Positions 7,518-15,201 are shown, counted from the stretch's first letter. The stretch: 64,000 nucleotides of DNA from Chryseobacterium jejuense (GCF_017877355.1 NZ_JAGIPR010000012.1:82524-146523), one strand, 5' to 3'. Translations and numbers: made by a program. The notes: generated by a model from the sequence alone, not told the origin.

Positions 7518-9584
7518 ATGAAAAACAACACAAGAAATATAGGGATTATAGCACACGTAGATGCAGGAAAAACAACTTTATCAGAAAGGCTTCTTTATTA
7601 TACAGGGCTTATTCATAAAATTGGAAATGTAGATGACGGAAATACTACCATGGATAAAGATATTCAGGAAAAAAACAGAGGGATTACCATTTCATCTGCT
7701 GCGGTTTCAACGCAATGGGAAAAGGATAATACGATATATCATATCAACATTATTGATACTCCCGGGCATATTGATTTTGCTGTGGAAGTAGAACGTTCAT
7801 TGAGGGTTCTGGACAGTGTAGTTGCTGTTTTCTGTGCTTCATCCGGAGTGCAGCCACAAACTGAAAACGTTTGGTTCCAGGCTGAAAAACATGGAACATC
7901 GAAGATATGTTTCATCAATAAAATGGATAGAATAGGAGCTGATTTCTTTGCTGTTCTTGAAGAGATCAGAACTAAACTGAATGCTGTTCCCCTTGCTCTT
8001 CAGATTCCTATTGGAGCTGAAGACAATTTTGAAGGTGTAATTGATCTGGTACAACAGAAAGCTTTATACTGGATAGATGAAAATGGAGAAACCATCATTG
8101 AAAAGGAAATTCCAATGAATTACAAGGCCGAAGCTGATGAATACAGAATAAAGTTACAGGAAACTCTTGCTGAATATAATGAAGATTTCTTTGAAACTTT
8201 CATGAATTCAGAACATAAAATCAATAATGAGATGATGGTTAAAGCTATACAGGAGATCTGTAAATCAGGTGCTGCCGTTCCTGTTCTCTGTGGTTCTGCA
8301 TTTAAGAATAAAGGTATTCAGCCGCTTCTGGATGCTGTAGTCGCTTATCTTCCTGCTCCGGATCAACTTGCTGATATACAAGGAAAAGATCCGCAAACAG
8401 AGAAAACCATTGAATTGGGAAGAAATGAAACGGAAACTTTTTCAGGACTGGTTTTCAAAGTCATTATTGATAAACATATCGGAAGACTTGCAATGCTTCG
8501 TATTTATTCCGGAAAGATAAAATCTGGAGATATGGTACTGAACGTAAGAACCGGAGAAAGTTTCAGAATTTCCAGAATTTTACAGATGCAGTCAGATAAA
8601 ACTTTATCCGTTGAAGAAGGTAAAGCAGGTGATATTGTTGCATTAACAGGAATAAAGGATGCCAAAACCGGAGACTCTTTATCTTCTGTAGAAAAACCTG
8701 TATTACTGGAAGCGATTACGATTCCTGCGCCAGTTATCAGAGTTTCAATTGAGCCCAAAAACAATGGTGATGAGAAAAACTTTGGATTGGTGCTGGCCAA
8801 AATTCAGGAAGAAGATCCTTCCCTAGTGATTGAAAGAGACCAACAAACCGGAGAAACTTTATTGAGTGGACTTGGTGAGCTTCATCTGGAAGTTACTTTG
8901 GAAAAAATCCGACTGAATCATGGTATTGAGATTAACCAAGGCAAACCTAAGGTTTCATACAGGGAGATTTTAACGGAAACGAAGCTCCATAGAGAGAAAC
9001 TTTCCAAACAAAACGGCGGAAGCGGACAGTTTGCGGATATAAGTTTTGAAATCGGACCGAGAAGTGATAACGAACATGGATTGGAATTCGTTAATATGAT
9101 TAAAGGTGGTGTTATTCCTGGTGAATTTATTCCTTCTGTTGAAAAAGGCTTTAGAGAAGCTATGGAACAAGGTCCATTAAAAGGGTATCCTTTAGAAAGT
9201 ATGAAAATTACTCTTTTGGACGGATCATTCCATGCTCAGGATTCTGCTGCAATGGATTTTGAAATTGCTGCAAGAGATGGATTCAAAGTTGCTGCAAGAC
9301 AAAGCAGTCCTAAGCTTCTGGAACCCATTATGCAGATTGAAATTCAGAGTATTGAGGAATACACGGGTGCAATTACTGCTGATATCAACAGAAGAAGAGG
9401 AATTATCACCTCTATTGACGAGAAATCAGGAAGAAAGATTTTTGCAGCGGAAGTTCCATTGGCATCTACTTTCGGATATATTTCTGATCTTAGAACATTG
9501 GCCAGCGGAAGAGCTTCCATCAGCATGAAATTATCACATTATGCTCTAGTACCTGATTTTATCGCTAATACATTAATAACCTAA
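7518..9584 (+). CDS. fusA: Elongation factor G-like GTPase (second-copy type)
   Basis: 688 residues from the ATG at 7518, where the EF-G N-terminus begins; the frame stays open upstream to 7422 but that part has no EF-G homology. All G motifs are intact: AHVDAGKTT, RGITI, DTPGH, NKMDR and GSAFKNKG. Domains II-V follow, with ELHLEV and the domain IV region around GQFADISFEIGP. EF-G drives translocation and, with RRF, ribosome recycling. It is alone, not in the str operon, so it is probably a specialised copy. The leader peptide and terminator upstream suggest induction when translation is disturbed. A tetracycline-type ribosome protection protein is the alternative, but the domain IV loop looks EF-G-like. 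Confidence 0.88.
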   Translation: MKNNTRNIGIIAHVDAGKTTLSERLLYYTGLIHKIGNVDDGNTTMDKDIQEKNRGITISSAAVSTQWEKDNTIYHINIIDTPGHIDFAVEVERSLRVLDSVVAVFCASSGVQPQTENVWFQAEKHGTSKICFINKMDRIGADFFAVLEEIRTKLNAVPLALQIPIGAEDNFEGVIDLVQQKALYWIDENGETIIEKEIPMNYKAEADEYRIKLQETLAEYNEDFFETFMNSEHKINNEMMVKAIQEICKSGAAVPVLCGSAFKNKGIQPLLDAVVAYLPAPDQLADIQGKDPQTEKTIELGRNETETFSGLVFKVIIDKHIGRLAMLRIYSGKIKSGDMVLNVRTGESFRISRILQMQSDKTLSVEEGKAGDIVALTGIKDAKTGDSLSSVEKPVLLEAITIPAPVIRVSIEPKNNGDEKNFGLVLAKIQEEDPSLVIERDQQTGETLLSGLGELHLEVTLEKIRLNHGIEINQGKPKVSYREILTETKLHREKLSKQNGGSGQFADISFEIGPRSDNEHGLEFVNMIKGGVIPGEFIPSVEKGFREAMEQGPLKGYPLESMKITLLDGSFHAQDSAAMDFEIAARDGFKVAARQSSPKLLEPIMQIEIQSIEEYTGAITADINRRRGIITSIDEKSGRKIFAAEVPLASTFGYISDLRTLASGRASISMKLSHYALVPDFIANTLIT

Positions 9585-9589
9585 ACAAG

Positions 9590-9620
9590 CAAGGACTGTA
9601 GATTTTTCTTACAGTCCTTG
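9590..9620 (+). terminator. Hairpin after EF-G
   Basis: CAAGGACTGTA (9590-9600) and TACAGTCCTTG (9610-9620) are exact complements with a 9-base loop, 5 bases after the EF-G stop. The T run after it is poor, so termination may be partial. Confidence 0.65.
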
Positions 9621-9680
9621 TCTGGTTATACCTAAATTCAAGGTTTAAAGTTTAAGGTTCAATGTTGTTGATTTTCTTTT

Positions 9681-11219
9681 TTACTTTTCCGGCATCACCT
9701 TATACGTTGGATCATCCTGAATATTGACTTCTACTACAGCTTCAGCATTTTTCAACATTTTACGACAGTCTTCACTGAGATGACGAAGGAATAATGTTTT
9801 TCCCAGCTGCTTATATCGTTTTGACAATTTATCTACAGCATCTATTGCACTCATATCTACAATTCGGCTTTCTTTAAAATCTACTACTACTTCATCAGGA
9901 TCATTCATCGGATCAAATTTATCTGCAAAAGCTGTTGCAGAACCGAAGAACAACGGACCCAATATTTCATAGTGCTTGACACCATTATCATCAATATGCT
10001 TTCTTGCACGAATTCTTTTCGCGTTATCCCATGCAAAAACCAAAGCGGAAATAATCACTCCTACTAAAACAGCAAGGGCAAGATTATGTAGTAGTACAGT
10101 AATTAAAGCCACAGTAATCCCCACAAATATATCTGACTTTGGCATTTTATTTACAATTCTGATGGAAACCCACTGAAAAGTACTGATAGCAACCATCATC
10201 ATTACGCCTACCAAAGCTGCCATCGGGATTTTCTCAATAATAGGTGCTCCAAACAGGATAATTAATAGGATCATGATGGAAGCAATAATTCCTGATAATC
10301 GGGCTCTGGATCCCGCATTAAGGTTCACTAAAGTCTGGGCAACCATTGCGCAACCGCCCATTCCGCCGAAAAATCCATTGGTAATATTGGCTAATCCCTG
10401 AGCTACAGATTCTTTATTGGTATTTCCTTTGGAATTGGTAATTTCATCCACCATAGATAAGGTCAGCAATGATTCAATAAGACCTACACCAGCCATAATT
10501 AATGCATAAGGGAAAATAATCTGTAAAGTTTCCAGGGAAAATGGAATCTGCGGAAGATGAAAACTCGGAAGATTTCCGCTAATATGGGCAATATCTGCTA
10601 CTGTTTTTGTCTGAATATTGAATCCAAGCACTACCGCAAATACTACGATAATAGCTACCAGCGATGCAGGAACAGCTTTCGTAAGCTTTGGGAAGAAGTA
10701 GACTACAGCAATGGTAAGGGCCGTTAAACCACCCATAATATATAAAGGTATTCCCTGAAGCCAGCTTACAACTCCATTAGTATCTGTGATTTTAAACTGC
10801 TCAATCTGAGCCATAAAAATAATGATCGCGAGACCATTTAGAAAACCATACATCACCGGCTGCGGAATAAGCCTGACAAATTTCCCCAGTTTAAAGATTC
10901 CGACAAACAGCTGTAGAATTCCGGCAAGAGCTACTGTAGCGAAAAGATATTCTATTCCGTGAGATTTGATGAGAGCAATCAGGACAACAATTGTGGCACC
11001 GGCTCCTCCTGAAACCATTCCTGGGCGCCCCCCCAAAACAGCTGTTACAAATCCCATAAGACATGCAGCATACAATCCCGTGAGTGGAGAAAGTCCAGCC
11101 AGAATTGCAAATGAAAGAGATTCAGGAATCATGGTCATGGCTACGGTAAAGCCTGCCAGCAATTCATTTTTGTAATTTATTTTCTTCGAAAAACCGAATA
11201 AACTGATAGTATTTTTCAT
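9681..11219 (-). CDS. SulP family inorganic anion transporter
   Basis: 512 residues. About 10-14 membrane segments carry SulP signatures (MIPESLSFAILAGLSPLTGLYAA near the start, GGMGGCAMVAQTLVN in the centre), and a C-terminal STAS domain starts near residue 400 (EVVVDFKESRIVDMSAIDAVDKL). SulP proteins move sulfate, bicarbonate or other anions, often with Na+ or H+. The short hydrophilic ends resemble bicarbonate or sulfate carriers, but the substrate cannot be fixed. The gene is monocistronic with its own near-leaderless promoter. Confidence 0.92.
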   Translation of the reverse strand: MKNTISLFGFSKKINYKNELLAGFTVAMTMIPESLSFAILAGLSPLTGLYAACLMGFVTAVLGGRPGMVSGGAGATIVVLIALIKSHGIEYLFATVALAGILQLFVGIFKLGKFVRLIPQPVMYGFLNGLAIIIFMAQIEQFKITDTNGVVSWLQGIPLYIMGGLTALTIAVVYFFPKLTKAVPASLVAIIVVFAVVLGFNIQTKTVADIAHISGNLPSFHLPQIPFSLETLQIIFPYALIMAGVGLIESLLTLSMVDEITNSKGNTNKESVAQGLANITNGFFGGMGGCAMVAQTLVNLNAGSRARLSGIIASIMILLIILFGAPIIEKIPMAALVGVMMMVAISTFQWVSIRIVNKMPKSDIFVGITVALITVLLHNLALAVLVGVIISALVFAWDNAKRIRARKHIDDNGVKHYEILGPLFFGSATAFADKFDPMNDPDEVVVDFKESRIVDMSAIDAVDKLSKRYKQLGKTLFLRHLSEDCRKMLKNAEAVVEVNIQDDPTYKVMPEK

Positions 11220-11226
11220 TGAACTG

Positions 11227-11258
11227 CAAAGGTATATACTTGCAGAGTGGTATACAAT
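11227..11258 (-). promoter_or_regulatory. Promoter of the SulP gene
   Basis: On the minus strand ATTG (11255-11258) and TACCTTTG (11227-11234, exact TAnnTTTG) are separated by exactly 20 bases. Initiation would fall within a few bases of the ATG at 11219, giving a nearly leaderless mRNA. Confidence 0.75.
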
Positions 11259-11846
11259 TTTTTCTTTTTCAACTTTTTATTATGTATTAGTATATTTAGT
11301 TTATTTCACACATCTGTTTACATAATATGTTAATTTTAATTAAAATTTGCCCATAAAGAAACTTTTTTATATTTCTCTCTGTCTTCGTTTTTAATTTTTG
11401 TTTAAATTTGAAAGCAATTAAGCAGATTATTTGGTACTAAACAAGATATTCTAAACATAAAAAACTGGTTGTCAATACACATACAACCTTTCAACACAAA
11501 AGCTTAACGTAAATAGAATTGCATGAAACAACTTTAATAGGTGATATATTATTTACACAAATGGAAGAAAAAGAAGATTGAAAGAGAAGATGAGCCATAA
11601 AACCATTGGAAATAATGCATATACCTAAAGGTAGATTAAACAATCCTTTTAAAATTAAGCTGTCCTACACAATTTCCTAAGACTTTTATAGTCTCATTAC
11701 GGATATTCAAGGTTTTTTGAATAGTATCCCAATCCTTCGATTTCAAAATGAAGTGAATTACATTTTATAATACATAATAATATATATTGCCTATTTTACG
11801 TTTTCTTATGCATAAGTTTTAATAATATAGATAATATTAAATAAAA
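11259..11846. other. Intergenic stretch, nothing recognised
   Basis: An AT-rich region of about 590 bases. I see no credible ORF, tRNA, strong hairpin or repeat. It should hold the promoter of the HTH gene at 11847, but no clear TAnnTTTG is placed well for it. Confidence 0.5.
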
Positions 11847-12272
11847 ATGTTATACAAAGAGATCCATATTGGAAGTTTTATTAAGGAGAGGGTTGATGAA
11901 AATGAAATAACCATGGAGAGGATATGTAAATTCCTGGACATCGATGAAGGAGCCGTAGAAGGAATGTACACCAGCAGATCAATAGATGCGGATCTTCTCC
12001 TGAGATGGAGCAAATTATTGGAATATGATTTTTTCAGACTTTACAGTTCTCACTTGATTTTATATGCTCCTCCGGCAGCACCCAATAAAAATCAGCAGAA
12101 ATCGGATAAAATCCCCTACTTCAGAAAAAACATTTATACTCAGGAAATTAAAGAATTCATTATGAAAAGAATTCTTTCAGGAGAGATGACCCAAAGTGAT
12201 GTGATTAAGGAATACTCTATTCCTAAAAGCACGCTTCACAGATGGCTTCAGAAAAGTGATATTAACGGATAA
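11847..12272 (+). CDS. Small protein with two helix-turn-helix segments
   Basis: 141 residues. The N-terminal half (IGSFIKERVDENEITMERICKFLDIDEGAVEG) resembles a phage-repressor-like HTH. The C-terminal half (MTQSDVIKEYSIPKSTLHRWLQ) is a homeodomain-like HTH of the transposase-helper kind. There is no catalytic domain. It is probably a DNA-binding regulator or a domesticated transposase-derived protein. The next HTH gene begins 11 bases downstream, so they form a pair. It lies at the left border of the RNA island, and its function is unknown. Confidence 0.75.
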   Translation: MLYKEIHIGSFIKERVDENEITMERICKFLDIDEGAVEGMYTSRSIDADLLLRWSKLLEYDFFRLYSSHLILYAPPAAPNKNQQKSDKIPYFRKNIYTQEIKEFIMKRILSGEMTQSDVIKEYSIPKSTLHRWLQKSDING

Positions 12273-12283
12273 ATTGATAAAAA

Positions 12284-12634
12284 ATGCGTCCCAATTATAA
12301 AAAGATATACCAGGACATGCTTAAGATGGAGTATCCGGATAAGTTAAAAGATCCCAAAATAAAGGAACTTTTAGGAAAGCTTGATACCAGTGAAGATGTG
12401 CTGAAATTTAATGACAGGCTTTTCAAGCCTTCCAAGGAAGGCCAAAGAAACAACCAAAAACTGAAGACCTATGACAAAAAAACGATGCTTAAACTTCTTG
12501 AATATCAAAGGAAACACGGGTATTCTACCAGTTATATGTCTAAAAAATATAAGATCAGCAGAACTACTCTCTCAAAATGGAAACTGATATTTGAAAAAGA
12601 GCTGGATCATGCTATGAAAAAAGCCGATAAATAA
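12284..12634 (+). CDS. Small HTH protein, partner of preceding gene
   Basis: 116 residues, strongly basic. The C-terminal part (KHGYSTSYMSKKYKISRTTLSKWKLIF) is an HTH_23-like DNA-binding helix-turn-helix, similar in logic to the C-terminus of the upstream protein. No nuclease or integrase domain follows. The two genes are almost certainly co-transcribed and end in a bidirectional terminator. It is probably a regulator or a transposase-derived accessory; the role is unknown. Confidence 0.72.
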   Translation: MRPNYKKIYQDMLKMEYPDKLKDPKIKELLGKLDTSEDVLKFNDRLFKPSKEGQRNNQKLKTYDKKTMLKLLEYQRKHGYSTSYMSKKYKISRTTLSKWKLIFEKELDHAMKKADK

Positions 12635-12649
12635 CTTATCGGCTTTTTT
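12617..12649. terminator. Bidirectional terminator, HTH pair / Y RNA 1
   Basis: AAAAAAGCCGATAA and TTATCGGCTTTTTT flank a short loop, with a T run on either strand. The stem overlaps the stop of the HTH gene and also lies just beyond the 3' end of the first Y-like RNA on the minus strand. Confidence 0.85.
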
Positions 12650-12657
12650 ATAATAAA

Positions 12658-12790
12658 CAAGGCAACAGGCAAATAGTGATGTCGTGCTCTACCAGCTGAG
12701 CTACTCTTCCTATTCTTGTAGTGGAAGAGACGGGATTCGAACCCGTGCCCCCGTCGTGATGAATGAAGTAGCACTATTTTACGGCACTTG
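12658..12790 (-). ncRNA. Y RNA-like RNA 1 with permuted tRNA mimic
   Basis: I folded this by hand on the minus strand. The 5' end CAAGTGCCGT pairs with 3' TTGCCTTG, leaving bulged U and C. An 8-bp stem follows (AAATAGTG/CACTATTT). Inside, in order, are a T-arm (ACGGG, loop TTCGAAT, CCCGT), acceptor strand CTCTTCC, a 12-base linker, acceptor strand GGAAGAG and a D-arm (GCTC, GAGC). This is a tRNA whose halves are swapped: the acceptor end is closed, and the 5' and 3' ends lie on the anticodon side. That is the architecture of bacterial YrlA-type Y RNAs, which bind the Ro60 homologue through the long stem. The Rsr gene lies 3.2 kb away on the same strand. Confidence 0.8.
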
Positions 12791-12817
12791 TTTGTTTTAT
12801 TTTACTTCTTCAGCTAT

Positions 12818-13636
12818 TTAGGTTTTAACGATAGGATGAACTCTGGCATTTTCAGGGTAGTACCTTAAACCAAAACTACTCCAGCCGCAAGACCAATAGA
12901 GAATTCTTTCTTTCAGAAAAGGAATATCTTTGGTTTCATCATGTTTAAAATTTTCATCAAATATTTGCTGAACCTCATCAATAAGTTCCGGATAAAACAT
13001 TTGATCTTCTTCATCAAAGACTTCGATATGAATATCAAGATCATTCCTTAACTCATTTAATAAATAAGTTCTGAAATCCCAACCCATAACAATAATATCA
13101 GAAGACCCCATAGAAATAATTGGCTTCCATTTAAGATTTTCATCGCTTACAATATATCGGAAACCTCTCAAAGGTAAAAGAGCCGGAACATGAGAAAACC
13201 ATTCTTCAAAAATTTCTATTCTCTTATCCAAAGATGCTGGTTTTATCCCCCATGACTTCAGCCAAACCTGACTTTTTTCATCAACATCGTGCTTCATCCA
13301 ATTATAAGAGCCTTTTATTATTTCCGCAACTTCCTTTTCATCAGCAAGCCAATTATAGAAGAATGTACTTTCTTCTATAATCAGTTCTCCTTCATATTCA
13401 TATTCAACAATTTCTTTTTTGTCGATAGCATGAAGAATTTTTAGAAATTCTTTGTGCTCAGCTGTAAAACTGACATCATATTTTCTCTCAATCTGATCAA
13501 TCTGTTCTTCAGAAAGTCCTTGCCATCTGGCACCATAAAATCCTTTAGGACAATTTTCATCATTTACAGACCAAATTTTCTCGGTTCGTTCTTTCACCCA
13601 GTATAAAAATTCTGTTAAGTCTTCAGGTATATTCAT
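12818..13636 (-). CDS. SMI1/KNR4 (SUKH) family protein
   Basis: 272 residues. The segment GLSEEQIDQIERKYDVSFTAEHKEFLKILHAI is a typical SUKH start, and a tryptophan-rich body follows (LLPLRGFRYIVSD, VMGWDFRTYLLNEL). SUKH proteins are often immunity proteins against nuclease toxins, but many act as solitary binding proteins. It is unusual here because it is inserted between Y-like RNA genes on the same strand. Immunity or RNP accessory function is inference. Confidence 0.75.
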   Translation of the reverse strand: MNIPEDLTEFLYWVKERTEKIWSVNDENCPKGFYGARWQGLSEEQIDQIERKYDVSFTAEHKEFLKILHAIDKKEIVEYEYEGELIIEESTFFYNWLADEKEVAEIIKGSYNWMKHDVDEKSQVWLKSWGIKPASLDKRIEIFEEWFSHVPALLPLRGFRYIVSDENLKWKPIISMGSSDIIVMGWDFRTYLLNELRNDLDIHIEVFDEEDQMFYPELIDEVQQIFDENFKHDETKDIPFLKERILYWSCGWSSFGLRYYPENARVHPIVKT

Positions 13637-13658
13637 TGTATTAATTTTTTTAAAAAAA

Positions 13659-13752
13659 GAGGCAAAGTTTGAAAAGACATGTACAGACCACTTTTATGAT
13701 CTTTCTGGAATCGAACCAAATTAAACCGAAGTAAGCCTTTTCTACGGCACTC
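13659..13752 (-). ncRNA. Y RNA-like RNA 2
   Basis: 94 nt on the minus strand. GAGTGCCGTA at the 5' end pairs with 3' TTTGCCTC in the same bulged U, bulged C pattern as RNA 1. The next stem is GAAAAGGC/GTCTTTTC. The conserved TTACTTCGG follows the 5' strand, and a T-arm-like hairpin (TTTGG, TTCGATT, CCAGA) is inside. The acceptor and D-arm parts have decayed. Seven T follow the 3' end, a good terminator. Confidence 0.72.
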
Positions 13753-13760
13753 TTTTATAC

Positions 13761-13906
13761 AAATCAGGGTAATATTTTTAGAATCGTTCATGCATTTGCT
13801 CTACCTGCTGAGCTACCTCTCCTTTTCTAGGGAAAAGGCAGGATTCGAACCTGCGACCCAATGTTTATTCAATCTCGAAGTATGATTCCTAAACGACACC
13901 TAATTT
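13761..13906 (-). ncRNA. Y RNA-like RNA 3 with permuted tRNA mimic
   Basis: 146 nt. AAATTAGG pairs with CCTGATTT at the ends. GTGTCG faces TATTAC, a compensated variant of GTGCCG facing TTGCC. TTTAGGAATC pairs with GATTCTAAA with one bulge, and ATACTTCGA follows. The tRNA mimic is again permuted: T-arm GCAGG-TTCGAAT-CCTGC, acceptor strands CTTTTCC/GGAGAGG across an 8-base linker, then D-arm GCTC...GAGC. The two-base TA spacer before the D-arm keeps tRNA geometry. Confidence 0.78.
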
Positions 13907-13964
13907 TTAGTTTTTTATTTTTTCATTTGTCTTAGTTTCAAGTATAATTCCTAAACGACACTTG
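13907..13964 (-). repeat. Partial duplicate of a Y RNA 5' end
   Basis: CAAGTGTCGTTTAGGAAT then TATACTTG (minus strand) repeats the first 25 or so bases of RNA 3 with few changes. No 3' half follows, so this is probably a remnant of tandem duplication. Confidence 0.6.
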
Positions 13965-13971
13965 AAAAAAG

Positions 13972-14095
13972 CAAGACAATCAGCTAAACAGACTCCTATT
14001 AACAACGTACTACTTTACACTATCTGCTTTCGCAGAACAGGACTTGCACCTGCACCTCTGTTACCCCACGAAGTAATTCTGTTTTACGGCACTTG
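13972..14095 (-). ncRNA. Y RNA-like RNA 4
   Basis: 124 nt. CAAGTGCCG at the 5' end pairs with TTGTCTTG at the 3' end, and AAACAGA pairs with TCTGTTT. ATTACTTCG follows the 5' strand, as in the siblings. Inside are a T-arm-like hairpin (GCAGG, TGCAAGT, CCTGT) and a stem TTCTGC/GCAGAT capped by GAAA, standing where RNA 1 has its closed acceptor. The D-arm is poorly preserved. A CTTTTTT run after the 3' end should terminate it. Confidence 0.72.
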
Positions 14096-14097
14096 CT

Positions 14098-14319
14098 TTA
14101 TTTTTTCCATTGGGTTTTTCTGTATTTCTTCCAGTTTCGCTGAAACTTCGTTTCCTTTGCATTCACCACTTCTAAGCCATGTGGAAAACAATATGAACAC
14201 CCTAAGTCATTTCCGTATTGAAGCCTGGAAATCTGTACTCCGGAAATTTTCATCGGAAAATCAATCAATTCATATTCATTGGTTCCGAAGATTTGTCTTA
14301 ATGTTTTAATTTTTTTCAT
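14098..14319 (-). CDS. Small basic hypothetical protein between Y RNAs
   Basis: 73 residues, starting MKKIKTLRQIFGTNEYELIDFPMK, with a GCSYCFPHG segment (CxxC plus His) and a basic tail (KETKFQRNWKKYRKTQWKK). The amino-acid pattern looks like real protein, and the ATG is well placed. The CxxC...H arrangement could bind zinc. It ends 3 bases from the start of Y RNA 4, on the same strand. An RNA-binding accessory is possible but not shown. Confidence 0.55.
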   Translation of the reverse strand: MKKIKTLRQIFGTNEYELIDFPMKISGVQISRLQYGNDLGCSYCFPHGLEVVNAKETKFQRNWKKYRKTQWKK

Positions 14320-14414
14320 GAGTATTGAGTATTAACCTCAATACATTGCTTCTTTTAGATCTGATTTATAGTTGTTCATGGTTATTAGTTGATGTTACAA
14401 ATTTATAAAGTTAC

Positions 14415-14436
14415 TACGCATTCTTTTTACGCAGTT
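14415..14436. repeat. 22-bp direct repeat, copy 1
   Basis: TACGCATTCTTTTTACGCAG plus TT. It matches 14628-14649 at 21 of 22 positions. The two copies flank Y-like RNAs 5 and 6. Confidence 0.7.
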
Positions 14437-14452
14437 CATTTTTCTATAAAAA

Positions 14453-14524
14453 CCAAGCAAGGTATTGTAAGAGTAATTAGTTTCAATTGGAATTTGACGA
14501 TGAAACTCTTACGGACGGCATTGG
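14453..14524 (-). ncRNA. Y RNA-like RNA 6 (minimal)
   Basis: 72 nt. CCAATGCCG pairs with 3' TTGCTTGG, leaving bulged U and C, and GTAAGAG pairs with CTCTTAC. The apical part is an imperfect hairpin (GTTTCA/TGAAAC) holding a T-loop-like TTCCAAT. No D-arm or acceptor is left. Five T follow the 3' end. It keeps the Ro-binding type stem and little else. Confidence 0.65.
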
Positions 14525-14532
14525 TTGTTTTA

Positions 14533-14596
14533 CCGGGTAATTTGACGAAAGGCTCTGTCAGTTTGGAATCGAAGTAGGCCTTTCTTACGACACCGG
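14533..14596 (-). ncRNA. Y RNA-like RNA 5 (minimal)
   Basis: 64 nt. CCGGTGTCG pairs with 3' TTACCCGG: the GTGTCG/TTAC variant replaces GTGCCG/TTGC, so the Y-R pair covaries with RNAs 1, 2 and 6. GAAAGGC pairs with GCCTTTC, and CTACTTCGATTCC lies in the loop, merging the family TACTTCG motif with a T-loop-like end. It lies 8 bases upstream of RNA 6 and probably shares its transcript. Confidence 0.68.
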
Positions 14597-14627
14597 TATT
14601 ATTAACACTGCAAACTTATTTACTAAG

Positions 14628-14649
14628 TACGCATTCTTTTTACGTAGTT
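14628..14649. repeat. 22-bp direct repeat, copy 2
   Basis: Partner of 14415-14436 (one C/T difference). It lies just before RNA 5 on the minus strand, so it could carry a shared promoter element or mark a duplication. Confidence 0.65.
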
Positions 14650-14655
14650 GGATTT

Positions 14656-15189
14656 TTAATAGGAAAATAATAAAGATATCAATTCTAAAAGCTTCACAAT
14701 TCCTAAAATAGGAAGCGCTATAAAAAATCCTACTAATAGACATAAACCTACTGTTGTTAAAAAGCTTTGTTTGTTTTTAGGTATAGAATAATTTCCTTTC
14801 GCTCTGTTTTTAAGTTTAAAATCAGGAATATGCTTTGTCTTCTCTAAGCTATCCTGTTCCAATTCTGTCAAAATTTTCCTAACATACTCATTAAGCTGGG
14901 TTTTATCTCCTCTGAAGACAATATCTTTTAAAATAGCGTTTCCGGAATTGCTTAATGTTTTTCTGTAAAGCGCAACGGCTTTTTCCATTTCTTTATTTTC
15001 GGGTTCAGATAATATCCAGAATTTTCCGGCTTCATCCAGAAAATCTGCATCATAATAAATCTGCCCTAATTTCTTTCTCAAGGAAAGGTCATCCGGAAAC
15101 TGATTGATTAAGTTTCTTAATCTGTCACAAGCTTTCTTCTTTTTTCCTTCCTTCAGATCCTGTTCTACTTTATCAAACAGATTTTTCAT
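14656..15189 (-). CDS. TPR-like membrane-anchored protein (DUF6584-like)
   Basis: 177 residues. The N-terminal helical repeat is TPR-like (ACDRLRNLINQFPDDLSLRKKLGQIYYDADFLDEAGKFW). A basic linker follows, then one long C-terminal membrane segment (FLTTVGLCLLVGFFIALPILGIVKLLELISLLF, probably two passes). The body faces the cytoplasm. This layout matches small DUF6584-type proteins. It is 12 bases downstream of the next gene on the minus strand and close to the Y RNA cluster; function unknown. Confidence 0.7.
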   Translation of the reverse strand: MKNLFDKVEQDLKEGKKKKACDRLRNLINQFPDDLSLRKKLGQIYYDADFLDEAGKFWILSEPENKEMEKAVALYRKTLSNSGNAILKDIVFRGDKTQLNEYVRKILTELEQDSLEKTKHIPDFKLKNRAKGNYSIPKNKQSFLTTVGLCLLVGFFIALPILGIVKLLELISLLFSY

Positions 15190-15201
15190 GGTTTTATATT
15201 T

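Noticed and set aside
7518..9584. Tetracycline ribosome-protection protein
   Set aside because: Domain motifs follow EF-G; without a search I cannot fully exclude it, but EF-G is the better match.
12658..12790. Ordinary or broken tRNA gene
   Set aside because: The D-arm half follows the T-arm half, and both ends pair in an outer stem. The swapped order with a closed acceptor fits a Y RNA mimic better than a damaged tRNA.
12658..13906. Two-piece tmRNA or algal-type permuted tRNA
   Set aside because: No tag-coding region or tmRNA acceptor is seen, and the shared GTGYCGT stem plus adjacent rsr favours Y RNA.
13962..14309. A 115-codon plus-strand ORF over Y RNA 4 and the small CxxC gene
   Set aside because: It is antisense to a folded RNA and to a better ORF.
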